Shown: positions 19,591 through 28,626 of the stretch, piece by piece | How the letters are laid out: every line of letters starts with the position of its first letter | Position numbering within the stretch: the stretch's first letter is position 1 | From: Methanolobus sp. ZRKC5 | Lineage (GTDB): Archaea; Halobacteriota; Methanosarcinia; Methanosarcinales; Methanosarcinaceae | NCBI RefSeq assembly: GCF_038446525.1 | Contig: NZ_CP151792.1 | Span: forward strand, 1,178,001 to 1,242,000 | DNA: 64,000 bases | Reading direction: 5' to 3' | Translations under genes and position numbers: made by a program | Notes under the pieces: generated by a model | Told to the model about the DNA's origin: nothing | Database searches by the model: none | The model's input: only the letters and a program-made list of their open reading frames with translations

Positions 19591-20412
19591 TTATTGGTTT
19601 CCTACTACTTTATAGAATAACTTCTGAATGAATCCAGTAACCAAAAGCCAGATTCCTTCTATCAGATCTATGAGTTCAGGCAAAATACGCATAACCGCAT
19701 ATGCAACGACAAACAATGCAATACCTGATCCAATCTTTGCGATCGTGTTATGGGCAATCTCAAAACTATCCGGGCCAAACCACTGATAACCATAAGCTAC
19801 AATTACAAAAGCATCTCTCATTATATTCAGGATGTATATCACGGGCACTGATGCCATGAATGCCGCAACCTGTCTCTTAAGTGGTGCGTTTGCAGATGCA
19901 ATGAGCCCTATGAAAAGCGCTATGCTTTCGATGGCTGTACATGCAAGTATGATCTCTACCTGATATCCGTTAAGAGCTATCTTGTTCCATGCAACCATTT
20001 TGGCAGGCAATCCTAGTGAATGCATCATCCACAGCACATTATCAGTCACCTGGCCTATTATCCACACATTCAGAACATCCATTTGTGCAAAGGGGAAATA
20101 AAACAGCGAACCAAGAGCAGTTGCACTGGTTGCCATGGACGTTATGTCCGGGCTTGGACCTTTTTCATCCTTGCTGTTGTATTCTTTCAGCATAGTATAT
20201 GCTATTATAAGACACACAATTCCAACTACAATGACAAGGGCTACATTGAAGTAATCCTTAATCTCAATATAGTGTAATGGCTGGTAGAACCAGTGTATGG
20301 AGAATAATCCCCATCCAGTTGCAGATATTACTCTGCGCATCTTTACACTCTTAGGGACTATTGATCCCACAAGCATAAAAACCACAGCAATCCATAGAAT
20401 ATTCTCAATCAT
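19591..20412 (-). CDS. artA: Archaeosortase A
   Basis: A membrane protein of 273 aa with about eight helices and the exosortase/archaeosortase catalytic set: Cys in ACTAIES, Arg in NIMRDAF, and His in FEIAHNTIAKIG. ArtA recognises C-terminal PGF-CTERM signals, cuts them and, in haloarchaea, leads to a lipid-attached surface protein. The following asd and pssA genes make the archaetidylethanolamine or archaetidylserine thought to be used. No PGF-CTERM protein is seen in this window; the PEF-CTERM relic at 23165 belongs to a different signal class. Confidence 0.92.
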   Translation of the reverse strand: MIENILWIAVVFMLVGSIVPKSVKMRRVISATGWGLFSIHWFYQPLHYIEIKDYFNVALVIVVGIVCLIIAYTMLKEYNSKDEKGPSPDITSMATSATALGSLFYFPFAQMDVLNVWIIGQVTDNVLWMMHSLGLPAKMVAWNKIALNGYQVEIILACTAIESIALFIGLIASANAPLKRQVAAFMASVPVIYILNIMRDAFVIVAYGYQWFGPDSFEIAHNTIAKIGSGIALFVVAYAVMRILPELIDLIEGIWLLVTGFIQKLFYKVVGNQ

Positions 20413-20478
20413 TTAAGCACACCTTTAATAGGTATGGCTTCTATATATTTGATGTAGTCTATTAAGTTTTTGTTCCCC

Positions 20479-20895
20479 ATGTCCTTCAGTACCCCTAAAC
20501 TTACAGTTGATGCAGTAATCATATTGAGCGGAAAAATCGTTCTGATCGAGCGGAAAAATGCCCCTTATCAAGGAAAATATGCCCTTCCTGGTGGCTTTGT
20601 AGATGTCGGTGAAACAACTGAAAAGGCCGTTGAACGTGAGGTTAATGAAGAAACAGGGCTTACAATAGAAATAGTTAAGTTACTTGGAGTATATTCTGAA
20701 CCTTCGCGTGACCCTCGCGGGCACACGGTGAGCATAGTCTATCTGGTACTTGGAAGTGGTATCCCTAAAGCCAATACGGATGCTAAAGGAGTACAGTTAT
20801 TCGATATTCAGAACATACCAGAAATGGCTTTTGACCATAACTTAATAATAGAAAATGCGAGAAGTGATATTTATGGAATTTTGTCCCGAATGTAA
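20479..20895 (+). CDS. NUDIX hydrolase, ADP-ribose pyrophosphatase type
   Basis: The Nudix box is complete (GGFVDVGE, then REVNEETGL) at about residues 37-59, within a 138-aa single domain. The pattern FVDVGETTEKAVEREV and the following SEPSRDPRGHTVS resemble archaeal ADP-ribose pyrophosphatases. I start at ATG 20479 rather than TTG 20470. The 3' end overlaps the tfs gene by 23 nt in another frame, so the two are coupled. Confidence 0.88.
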   Translation: MSFSTPKLTVDAVIILSGKIVLIERKNAPYQGKYALPGGFVDVGETTEKAVEREVNEETGLTIEIVKLLGVYSEPSRDPRGHTVSIVYLVLGSGIPKANTDAKGVQLFDIQNIPEMAFDHNLIIENARSDIYGILSRM

Positions 20896-21187
20896 AAGTA
20901 TGATGTTTCCTTCAGGTGATTCCTTAAAGTGCAAAAAATGTGGGTACGTTAAAGGAAAGCAGGCTGGTTCAGAGGCTTTAGTATCAAAGGCATCGAGGGA
21001 AAATAGAGATGTTACTGTTCTTGAAGGTGATGTTGATCAGGGACTCCCAACAACCTCTGCCAGATGTGAAGAATGTGGTCATAACGTTGCTTATTGGTGG
21101 TTGCGCCAACTTAGGTCTGCAGATGAATCAGAAACACGTTTCTTCAAATGCACGAAATGCGGCTGTACCTGGCGTGAATATGACTAA
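20873..21187 (+). CDS. tfs: Transcription factor S (TFS / RPA12-RPB9-like)
   Basis: The 104-aa protein has an N-terminal zinc ribbon (CPEC and CKKC) and a C-terminal TFIIS-type ribbon (CEEC, CTKC) with the acidic loop RSADESETRFFKC, whose Asp-Glu pair stimulates RNA cleavage by a backtracked polymerase. ATG 20873 begins with the family-typical MEFCPEC; an upstream ATG in frame is not used by homologues. It overlaps the NUDIX gene; pcn follows. Confidence 0.95.
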   Translation: MEFCPECKSMMFPSGDSLKCKKCGYVKGKQAGSEALVSKASRENRDVTVLEGDVDQGLPTTSARCEECGHNVAYWWLRQLRSADESETRFFKCTKCGCTWREYD

Positions 21188-21237
21188 ATTCATGGTATTT
21201 GTGATATCATTTGTTTAGTCTCAAAATAATTAGAAAA

Positions 21238-21248
21238 AAATATATATT
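21238..21248 (+). promoter_or_regulatory. TATA box of pcn
   Basis: AAATATATATT lies about 55 nt before the pcn ATG and would place the start near 21268, giving a leader of about 30 nt that contains the GGTGG ribosome site. Confidence 0.5.
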
Positions 21249-21298
21249 GCTTATTAGATATAATGATCTTAAAATTGAATAATTGGTGGCGAATTTAG

Positions 21299-22036
21299 AT
21301 GTTCAAGGCAACTATTGATGCAGATGTTTTAAAAACTGCAATTGAAACTCTTTCGGTTCTTGTTGATGAGGCAAGGTTCAGGATATCCCCTGAAGGAATG
21401 ACTGTCCGGGCAGTAGACCCTGCAAATGTAGCCATGGTCAGTTTTGAACTTGGCTCCAGTGCTTTTGATGATTTTAGTGCTGATGATTGTGAGATTGGCA
21501 TGGACCTGTCAAAGATCAATGATATTTTTGGTGTTGCAGGCAAGGACGAGAAAGTTGTTATGGAACTGGACGAGATGTCCCAGAAAATGTCACTCCACCT
21601 TGGTGGGCTTTCTTATACCCTTGCATTACTTGATCCTTCAACTATCAGGGCAGAGCCAAGAATACCACAACTAGAGCTTCCTGCTGAGGTTGTCCTCAAT
21701 GGCAAGGATCTTCAGAGGGCGGTCAAAGCAGCTGAGAAGATAAGCGATCATATGTTGCTTGGAATTGATGACGATGTGTTCTACATGGAAGCAGAAGGTG
21801 ATACTGACCGTGTTCGTCTTGACATGTCCCGTGACAAGCTTATCGACATGAAATCTGGTGAAGCACGCTCCCTGTTCTCACTGGACTATCTATCAGATAT
21901 TGTAAAACCGGCATCCCGCTCCAACGAGATAACGGTGGAAATTGGCAAAGATTTCCCTGTAAAGATATCATTCTCTATTGCAAATGGTGCAGGAAAGGTT
22001 GGTTATCTTCTTGCCCCAAGAATCGAATCTGATTGA
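21299..22036 (+). CDS. pcn: DNA polymerase sliding clamp PCNA
   Basis: The 245-aa protein is a full-length archaeal PCNA. Features: N-terminal LKTAIETLSVLVDEA, the central loop FDDFSADD, the interdomain connector around LELPAEVVLNGKDLQ, and the C-terminal SIANGAGKVGYLLAPRIE. It forms the homotrimeric ring that tethers polymerases, ligase and nucleases. GGTGG precedes the ATG. priL starts 3 bp after the stop, a common archaeal replication pair. Confidence 0.96.
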   Translation: MFKATIDADVLKTAIETLSVLVDEARFRISPEGMTVRAVDPANVAMVSFELGSSAFDDFSADDCEIGMDLSKINDIFGVAGKDEKVVMELDEMSQKMSLHLGGLSYTLALLDPSTIRAEPRIPQLELPAEVVLNGKDLQRAVKAAEKISDHMLLGIDDDVFYMEAEGDTDRVRLDMSRDKLIDMKSGEARSLFSLDYLSDIVKPASRSNEITVEIGKDFPVKISFSIANGAGKVGYLLAPRIESD

Positions 22037-22039
22037 TCT

Positions 22040-23104
22040 ATGGATGAAAAGGACTTTGCATTATATCCTTATACTTCCGGGGCATCCTTGCATGTAAAGG
22101 ACCTCGGAATATCTCTTGATCGCCTGGTTACGTCCCGGGCCATGGAATCAGCGCGCTTCCGTGGCAAAGAACGTGTTTTGCAGGCGATATCAGGTGAAAT
22201 TATAAAACCTAATCTCTCTAGCTCGGATGAACGGAATATCTTGCTGGAATTGCTTTCCTATCCTTTTTCAAGAATACTTGTCTCGTGCATTGATGATTCT
22301 TTTCTGACACGCCGGTACTGTCTTGCGGAAGCGGTAGCTTCCTATAGAATCTTAAAAACGCAGGACCTTGGTTTTCTCAGGGAATTTGCCCTTGATTTTG
22401 GAGTTAATGCAGATGAAAGTGAAACTGGATTTAAGCTACATTTCACCTCATATATCCGGATGGCAAGTTCTCTTAAAGCAATTGAGTGGAAACTGGTCAA
22501 TCGTAAACTGGATCATGGTAATGTAAATGTATCAAGGGAAGAGTTTGCACGTCTTTTACAGGAGCTTATAAAAGATCGCATTGCTCATAATCTGCCAATG
22601 CCAGCTTCCAATGAGCTTATTCAGGAATGTGAATCATATATAAAGGAAGTCAGTGATGTTCTTGAAGAACAAAAAAGCAATTTTGGTGACTCTGAATTTG
22701 AATCTGTTGAAACTGATCTGTTCCCCCCTTGTATAACTCATGCCATAGCCAATACACAGGCAGGTGTGAACCTTGCACATTCCATGCGATTTGCAATGAC
22801 TGCTTTCCTCCTTACTATTGGCATGTCTGTTGATGATATTATGAACCTGTTTACTACATCTCCTGATTTTGATATTGAAAAAGCCAGGTATCAGGTAGAG
22901 CATATTGCCGGTTCTTCGGGAACCAACTACAAACCACCCTCCTGTTCAACCATGCAGACTTATGGTAACTGCTACGCTCCGGATGAAATGTGCAAAAAGA
23001 TAAGTCATCCTCTTAATTACTATAGCCGCAAGCTCTGGTTCAGGAAAAGAGATGCACAAAACATTAAAAAAGAACCTATCCCAGAAAAAGCAGTGGATAA
23101 ATAA
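22040..23104 (+). CDS. priL: DNA primase large subunit PriL
   Basis: PriL carries the 4Fe-4S domain of the archaeal/eukaryotic primase and helps PriS start primers. The four cluster cysteines are visible: PPCITHAIANT, then CSTMQTYGNC and DEMCKKISHPLNYY. The N-terminal helical domain begins LYPYTSGASLHV. Length (354 aa) is usual. With pcn and tfs upstream it forms a replication/transcription cluster; priS is not in the window. Confidence 0.93.
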   Translation: MDEKDFALYPYTSGASLHVKDLGISLDRLVTSRAMESARFRGKERVLQAISGEIIKPNLSSSDERNILLELLSYPFSRILVSCIDDSFLTRRYCLAEAVASYRILKTQDLGFLREFALDFGVNADESETGFKLHFTSYIRMASSLKAIEWKLVNRKLDHGNVNVSREEFARLLQELIKDRIAHNLPMPASNELIQECESYIKEVSDVLEEQKSNFGDSEFESVETDLFPPCITHAIANTQAGVNLAHSMRFAMTAFLLTIGMSVDDIMNLFTTSPDFDIEKARYQVEHIAGSSGTNYKPPSCSTMQTYGNCYAPDEMCKKISHPLNYYSRKLWFRKRDAQNIKKEPIPEKAVDK

Positions 23105-23164
23105 TTTAATTGCGGCTCATATAAGAAAAGAAATAAGGGGCTTATGTCCCCGATTTTTAGATTA

Positions 23165-23680
23165 TTATTTTCTGCGCTGTATGAAGAATGCCAGTCCTAT
23201 GATTGCCATCATTGGAAGAGCAACAGTTGGGAATTCTGGTATTTCCTGTTCACATTCTTCTATTGTCGCAGTTAATTCACTGTTAACTGGAATTTCATTA
23301 AGCAAAAAAACAGTTGGAGAAACAGATTGATACTCCCTGTTTCCTATATTTTCGAGTGTCATTAATCCACCAAATGTATCCTCCATTGCACTGCCGGTGG
23401 CACTGAATGTAATTTATTCATGAAAGAGACTAATAATATCTAAATTGATTATTGTAACTTCGGGGTTACTTTCTAGGACCGTAACATCAATATCATCCCC
23501 TGATTTGCAGACCCTTGCAGTCACTTCAATGTGATCTGTTGCAGGAGTGCTAGTCCCATAATCACCTACAAGTTCTACACAGTAACATCCATCAGGGAAT
23601 TCTGTCATCTGTCCACTTGCTGTATGTGTCATCGAGAGTATCAAAACAGCAAGCAATAATAATACGTTCATCTTTCTCAT
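23165..23680 (-). pseudogene. PEF-CTERM surface protein interrupted by an in-frame TAA
   Basis: The 5' part (start ATG 23680 with GGTGG 4 nt before) encodes a signal peptide, MRKMNVLLLLAVLILS..., and a secreted beta domain. It ends at TAA 23414-23416. The same frame continues without another stop: ITFSATGSAMEDTFGGLMTL and onward to EIPEFPTVALPMMAIIGLAF with a basic tail, a classic PEF-CTERM sorting signal. The two halves therefore form one protein of about 171 residues with one nonsense codon. TAA is not decoded by pyrrolysine tRNA. The gene is either newly broken or contains a sequence error. Confidence 0.75.
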
Positions 23681-23838
23681 AGTACCACCAAAATTGTTCA
23701 ATCGAATGTATTTATTTGCCATGATATATTTTATATATCGTTACACAGTAACCGTGGATTCGTCCTATACATCTTGCTAAAATATTCTGGATATTTTTTA
23801 GCGAGACTAATATTTGAGTACTGAAATTAAAAAATCAA

Positions 23839-24032
23839 GTAACTATTCAGCCTGGCACGATTTGCCTATTGGTACTGATTTCATCGAAATAGAGATGTCT
23901 GCTCACTAACAATCTAACAATCAAAAAAGCAATCAATAGCAACAATCAAAATAAATGATCCGAATGAAATTTACGTTTCAACTTTTTGTCAAGATTGTTA
24001 TTGATAGCGTTTTTATCAGGCTGAATAGTTAC
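23839..24032 (+). mobile_element. MITE copy C (194 bp)
   Basis: Nearly identical to copy A (two clear differences, at the GATCCGAATG stretch), with the same 16-bp terminal inverted repeat. It is flanked by a perfect 8-bp duplication AAAATCAA (23831-23838 and 24033-24040), so the insertion is recent. It lies just upstream of the broken PEF-CTERM gene. Confidence 0.92.
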
Positions 24033-24337
24033 AAAATCAATTCAAAAAAAGAAAGAATATTCACAGAAAGTTGAATTTAGCTACTTTTACAAATCCTGTC
24101 GCATGAATGGTCCCCGTAGAAATTCTCATTTGAATAAAAGAGTACCCTATGGGTTGATCATTTTCAACTTATTGTGTTAAAATACATGAAGTCGAGTTTT
24201 TACAGAGCAAACAAGTGCATAAAGAATGATTATATTTAGCTACTGAATATATATAGCCCACTAATATAAACGAATATCAGTTTGCAAATAAAAAACGGTG
24301 TATAATGCAGTTCATTAGAATCATCAAAAAGAATTAT
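24033..24337. other. 305-bp gene-free AT-rich stretch between MITE C and the IS1 element
   Basis: No open frame of useful length, RNA gene or clear repeat is seen, apart from short AT-rich runs. It is probably decayed accessory DNA that belonged to whatever gene the IS element entered. Confidence 0.5.
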
Positions 24338-25077
24338 GGCATTGTTAATTAAACATAGCTAGTTCTTTATTCCTATATTTCATCAAGAGCAAAACGGAGA
24401 TTTTTAGCATTTCAAGACTTTTAGTATAACACTTTGACTTTCTCCTTAGTCTTGCCAGGAAATGCCTAAATATGCTGTTGTATCCTTCAACAGTATATGT
24501 TTCTGCTTTTGATCGAGTATGGATGTTTCTGGGGACTAACTTGGCATATGCCCTCCAATAATCCGTCATTACTTCCCCAACCTCTTTTGTCTTTAACTTT
24601 TTCCAGAGTTTTTGTCCTGTTTTTGTTCCTCTGCTGCCAAAAGAGCAATCGATGAATTTCTTCCCATATCTATCAACAGCAATCCATATCCAGCAGTAGT
24701 TTTTTTATTCCCAATATAAGTATGCATCTCGTCCAATTCCACAACAGAAATCTCATTTTCACTTTTTAGATCCTCTAATTCACTACCAAATTTTCGAATC
24801 CATTTTTGAACAGAAACATGACTAACGCCCAAAAAACGTCCAATTGAACGAAATCCCAACCCCTCCAGATAGAGTTGTAAAGCCTGTCGCTTAACAGATA
24901 CGGGGCTAGCGGTGGATTTTATATCTACTGAATAGTTGTATCCACAATCATGGCATTTGTAGCGTTGTCGACCATCAATCCTACCGTTCTTCTTATGACT
25001 GGAACTCTTACACTTTGGACAATTCATATATAAAAAGAGGCCATCATATTATATAACGATGTTTAATTACCAAAGCC
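24338..25077 (-). mobile_element. IS1-family insertion sequence (740 bp)
   Basis: The ends are imperfect inverted repeats, 17 of 19 matching: 24338-24356 and 25059-25077, both with TAATTAAACAT. Between them lies a single IS1-type transposase in two frames. The size is usual for IS1-family elements. I find no matching target duplication next to the ends, so the element may be old or the flanks rearranged. Confidence 0.85.
24345..25027 (-). pseudogene. IS1-family transposase, split by a -1 shift at an A7C run
   Basis: The first segment (24593-25027) has the zinc finger CPKC/CHDCGY (residues 4-26), a helix-turn-helix (FRSIGRFLGVSHVSVQKWIRK) and the first catalytic Asp in VVELDEMHTYIG. The second segment (24345 to about 24710) continues in the -1 frame from a run of seven A before C: NYCWIWIAVDRYGKKF, then VGEVMTDYWRAYAKLVP (second Asp) and VEGYNSIFRHFLARL (Glu). 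A single backward slip at 24711-24717 restores one DDE protein. It may be a pseudogene, a sequencing slip, or programmed frameshifting as in bacterial IS1. Confidence 0.8.
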
Positions 25078-25296
25078 GTGTTTTTTAATATTATCCCAAA
25101 ATTCAAAATACTCTTTATCAGTTTTGAGATAACTTACACGATAGCCAGGAGCACCTTTCATAAAGATATATTTCTGACCTATTTTAGAATAAAGAAGTGC
25201 TACAAGATAGTCCATTTCCTTAATGTCTCTTTGAGAAGCTTTTGAATCGTTTCTACTAAATAGAATTAGAAAGAGTTTTTTGAAAGCAGTAAACAA
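25063..25296 (-). pseudogene. 3'-truncated unknown gene cut by the IS1 element
   Basis: This 77-codon frame ends KKHGFGN with its stop inside the inverted repeat of the IS1 element, so the original C-terminus was lost by the insertion. It begins 5 bp from the target duplication of MITE D. The product is rich in Lys, Phe and Tyr with no recognised domain. It could also be an untranslated chance frame. Confidence 0.4.
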
Positions 25297-25309
25297 TGAT
25301 AAAAATACA

Positions 25310-25503
25310 GTAACTATTCAGCCTGATAAAAACACTATCAATAGCAATCTTGACAAAAAGTTGAGACCTACATTTTATTAGGATCATTAATTTTGATTGT
25401 TGCCATTGATTGCTTTTTTGATTCTTAGGTTGTTAGTGAGCAAACATCTCCGTTTTGATTAAATCAGTATCAATAGGCTAATTGTGGTAGGCTGAATAGT
25501 TAC
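25310..25503 (-). mobile_element. MITE copy D (194 bp, inverted, B subfamily)
   Basis: This is copy B in the opposite orientation with few differences, including the ACCACAATTAGCC marker. It is flanked by a perfect 8-bp duplication AAAATACA (25302-25309 and 25504-25511). Together with copy C it brackets the IS1 region, but each element has its own duplication, so they did not move as a composite. Confidence 0.92.
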
Positions 25504-25766
25504 AAAATACAACAACCAAAATTCCAGAAAACAACCACTCTTTGTTGTCAATTATCCAATTAATACTTTCATTTGTTGTCATTTCAGTTACCTATGTTTT
25601 AGTACTACATTTGTGTACTTAATTGGTACCATCATAATTTAAATCAGAAACGATTTTGCATTCACACATTCTCTTTTAGTATATGCATTCAAATATAATT
25701 GGCTCATATGCTAGTCCAAACTGAGATTACTCACTAATATACTATAATTTTTACACGGATGATACC

Positions 25767-27026
25767 ATGAGGAAATTTATCGACCAGCTCAGGAAGAACG
25801 GGAAACTTGTTGAGATCACAGAGCCTGTTTCAAAGGTGTTCGAAGCACCGCGTATTGCCAGGAAGACACCCGGACCGGTGCTTTTCCACGACATCGATGG
25901 GAACAAAGCAATCATGAACATCCTTGGCTCAAGGGATGAACTAGCAACGATGTTTGGTGTGGACAAGGATAAGATTATAAAGAGACTCTCCGAGGTTTCA
26001 CCTGATGGCGAGGTTGTTGTGGTGAAGGATTCACCTACAATGGAAGTCATAGAGGATGATGTTGACCTGACAAAGTTGCCGATAATGACCTATTTTGAAA
26101 AGGATGCAGGGCCTTACATCACAGCCGGAATTGTTGTTACAGAATATGATGATGTGATGAATGCAGCTATTCACAGGCTTCTGGTTGTGGATAAGACCAG
26201 ACTTGCAGCAAGGCTTGTAGCTCCAAGACACAGCTATGTTTTACACAAAAAAGCATCCGATAAAGGAGAAAAACTCCCTATTGCAATCGTTCTGGGTGCT
26301 GACCCGACAGTCACTTTCGCATCCACAACACGTGTGCCTGCAGGAAAGGAATTCCACTACGCTGCTGCCCTTCGTGGCAGACCTGTGGAACTGTTCGAGT
26401 GTTCGAACGGAATAAAGGTCCCGCATGCAGAGATAGTCCTTGAAGGTTACATTGACCCGAAGGAGAGAGTTGATGAAGGACCATTTGTAGACATCACCGG
26501 CACCTATGACCTTGTGAGGCAGGAACCTGTCATACATATTACAAGAATATTGCACCGCAAAGACCCTATTTACCATGGAATACTTCCTGCCGGACCTGAG
26601 CACCTCCTGATGATGGGAGTTCCTTACGAACCAAGGATATTCAACGCTGTGAGCGAAGTCACAACCGTAAAGAATGTGGTGCTCACAGAAGGCGGATGCT
26701 GTTACTTGCATGCAGTGGTTCAGATCGAGAAGCAGACTGAAGGGGACGGAAAGAATGTTATCATGGCAGCCTTTGCCGCTCACACAAGCCTGAAGCACGT
26801 GGTTGTGGTTGATGAAGATATCGACATATTTGACCTGCATGATGTGGAGTTTGCCATTGCCACCAGAGTGAAGGGTGACATGGACATGATGATAATACCG
26901 AACGTCAGAGGAAGCTCACTTGATCCAAGGGGTGCACCTGACGGGACCACCACCAAAATGGGTATCGATGCAACCAAGGTACTCAAAGAAGCACAGAACT
27001 TCGAACGTGCAAAGATGCCTGAATAA
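25767..27026 (+). CDS. UbiD-family decarboxylase, anhydromevalonate phosphate decarboxylase
   Basis: The 419-aa protein is a prenylated-FMN-dependent UbiD decarboxylase. Conserved parts include the middle domain with GADPTVTFASTT and IVLEGYID, and the C-terminal DEDIDIFDLHDVEFAIATR and GSSLDP. In archaea this subfamily decarboxylates trans-anhydromevalonate 5-phosphate to isopentenyl phosphate in the archaeal mevalonate pathway. The two AcnX subunits encoded immediately downstream catalyse the previous step, which makes this assignment strong. It needs prFMN from a UbiX that is not in the window. Confidence 0.9.
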   Translation: MRKFIDQLRKNGKLVEITEPVSKVFEAPRIARKTPGPVLFHDIDGNKAIMNILGSRDELATMFGVDKDKIIKRLSEVSPDGEVVVVKDSPTMEVIEDDVDLTKLPIMTYFEKDAGPYITAGIVVTEYDDVMNAAIHRLLVVDKTRLAARLVAPRHSYVLHKKASDKGEKLPIAIVLGADPTVTFASTTRVPAGKEFHYAAALRGRPVELFECSNGIKVPHAEIVLEGYIDPKERVDEGPFVDITGTYDLVRQEPVIHITRILHRKDPIYHGILPAGPEHLLMMGVPYEPRIFNAVSEVTTVKNVVLTEGGCCYLHAVVQIEKQTEGDGKNVIMAAFAAHTSLKHVVVVDEDIDIFDLHDVEFAIATRVKGDMDMMIIPNVRGSSLDPRGAPDGTTTKMGIDATKVLKEAQNFERAKMPE

Positions 27027-27047
27027 ACGGCAAAGGTTGGAACAATA

Positions 27048-28232
27048 ATGTATCTTACACAGGAAGAAGAAAAGACTCTTGAAGGCGAGTATGGCCCAAG
27101 TCTGCAAAAAGCAATCGAGATCCTTGTGGCACTGGGAGATATTTACGGTGCTGACAGGTTGATACCTGTAAAAAGTGCCCAGATAGCCGGAGTATCATAT
27201 AAGACAATGGGAAATGCAGGACTGGAATGGATCTCCGACCTTGAAGGGAAAGTGAAGATACCTTCAATACTCAACCCGGCCGGCATGGACATAAACAAAT
27301 GGGAAGAGATGGGTATTGACCCGGTTTTTGCAAAGAAGCAACAGGAGATCATAGAGGCTTATTCAAAACTTGGAATTCAGACAAAATGCACATGTACTCC
27401 TTACTATCTCGAAGGATTCGATGTCACCCTTGATGATCATATAGCATGGAGCGAGTCCTCGGCTGTATCCTATGCCAACTCTGTAATAGGTGCAAGGACA
27501 AACCGCGAAGGTGGACCTTCAGCCCTCTCAGCGGCACTTGTCGGAAAAACTGCAAATTACGGATACCACCTTGATGAAATGAGGGAACCTGTAATTGCCG
27601 TGGAAGTCGACTGCAAGCTTTCTGGCTCTGATTATGGTGCTCTGGGCTATGTTGTCGGGAAGACTGTGGGAAGCAGAGTGCCAATATTTTACATGAAGAA
27701 TGAACCTTCGAAAGATGAGATGAAATCTCTCGGTGCAGCACTTGCAGCATCCGGAGCCGTGGCGCTCTATCATATAGAAGGAGTGACACCTGAGGCTGTC
27801 AGGAACAAATTCACCAAACCTGAGGAAATAGTTCCTGTTGAAAGAGGACAGATAGACGAGGTCTATGAAACTAACAGTGACATATGGTCAAGTGAAATAA
27901 TAACCGTAGGATGTCCACACTGCTCTCCTGAAGAACTGGAAAAGATAGCACGACTCGTTTACGGAAAGAAACTGGAAAAGGAAATGTGGGTGTGCACCGC
28001 AAGGGAAGTTGCCGAGAGATACCCTGACCTTGTGAAAAGGATAGAGAAGAGTGGTGCAAAGATTGTGTGTGACACATGCATGGTGGTATCCCCCGCCACC
28101 AACAAGTATAGCTCCATTACAGTGAATTCCGGAAAGGCGCTTGCCTATGTGCCAAGCATGTGTAAGGTGGCTGCGAAGTATGCGAGTATTGAAGATTGCA
28201 TAAAAGAGGCAGGTGCTATCGATGAAAATTAA
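27048..28232 (+). CDS. Phosphomevalonate dehydratase large subunit (aconitase X type)
   Basis: The 394-aa protein is the catalytic subunit of AcnX. It starts MYLTQEEEKTLEGEYG as in the family, and carries the Fe-S related cysteines in CTCTPYYLEG, VGCPHCSPEEL and VCDTCMVVSP. With the small subunit it dehydrates mevalonate 5-phosphate to trans-anhydromevalonate 5-phosphate. It follows the decarboxylase by 21 bp and overlaps the small-subunit gene, so the three genes are an operon for isoprenoid, hence archaeal lipid, synthesis. Confidence 0.92.
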   Translation: MYLTQEEEKTLEGEYGPSLQKAIEILVALGDIYGADRLIPVKSAQIAGVSYKTMGNAGLEWISDLEGKVKIPSILNPAGMDINKWEEMGIDPVFAKKQQEIIEAYSKLGIQTKCTCTPYYLEGFDVTLDDHIAWSESSAVSYANSVIGARTNREGGPSALSAALVGKTANYGYHLDEMREPVIAVEVDCKLSGSDYGALGYVVGKTVGSRVPIFYMKNEPSKDEMKSLGAALAASGAVALYHIEGVTPEAVRNKFTKPEEIVPVERGQIDEVYETNSDIWSSEIITVGCPHCSPEELEKIARLVYGKKLEKEMWVCTAREVAERYPDLVKRIEKSGAKIVCDTCMVVSPATNKYSSITVNSGKALAYVPSMCKVAAKYASIEDCIKEAGAIDEN

Positions 28233-28626
28233 TTGCAGGACCATCGCAAGAGGCGTTGCAGAAGGAGAAGTGCTCCTTACCCACGACCCGATATCCTTCC
28301 TTGGAAACGTCGATCCTGAAACCGGAGAAATTGTAGAACCTCAACACGAACTCTATGGCCAGTCCATTAGCGGAAAAGTCCTTGTTTTCCCGCACGGGAA
28401 AGGTTCCACAGTAGGCTCATATGTCATTTATCAACTTTTCAAGAATAATGTTGCCCCTGCTGCAATGATCAATCTTGAATCCGAACCCATTGTGGCAGTG
28501 GGAGCGATAATATCAGAGATACCTCTTGTGGACAGGCTGGAAAGCGATCCTTTCGAACTGTTGAAGAACGGTGACATGGTAACCGTCAACAGTACAGATT
28601 CATTTATAGAGATTAGCGAGACGTGA
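28222..28626 (+). CDS. Phosphomevalonate dehydratase small subunit (AcnX swivel domain)
   Basis: The 134-aa protein is the mobile swivel domain partner of the large subunit, with TIARGVAEGEVLLT at the N-terminus and the substrate loop FPHGKGSTVGSYVIYQL at about residues 56-72. I chose ATG 28222 (preceded by AGGTG) over GTG 28213. The gene overlaps the large subunit at the 5' end and the radical SAM gene at the 3' end (GTGA), giving tight coupling. Confidence 0.9.
   Translation: MKINCRTIARGVAEGEVLLTHDPISFLGNVDPETGEIVEPQHELYGQSISGKVLVFPHGKGSTVGSYVIYQLFKNNVAPAAMINLESEPIVAVGAIISEIPLVDRLESDPFELLKNGDMVTVNSTDSFIEISET

Noticed and set aside
23414-23416. Pyrrolysine read-through of the PEF-CTERM gene
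   Set aside because: The codon is TAA, not the TAG read by the pyrrolysine tRNA.
23831-25511. Composite transposon formed by MITEs C and D around the IS1 element
   Set aside because: The MITEs belong to different subfamilies and each has its own 8-bp duplication, so they inserted singly.
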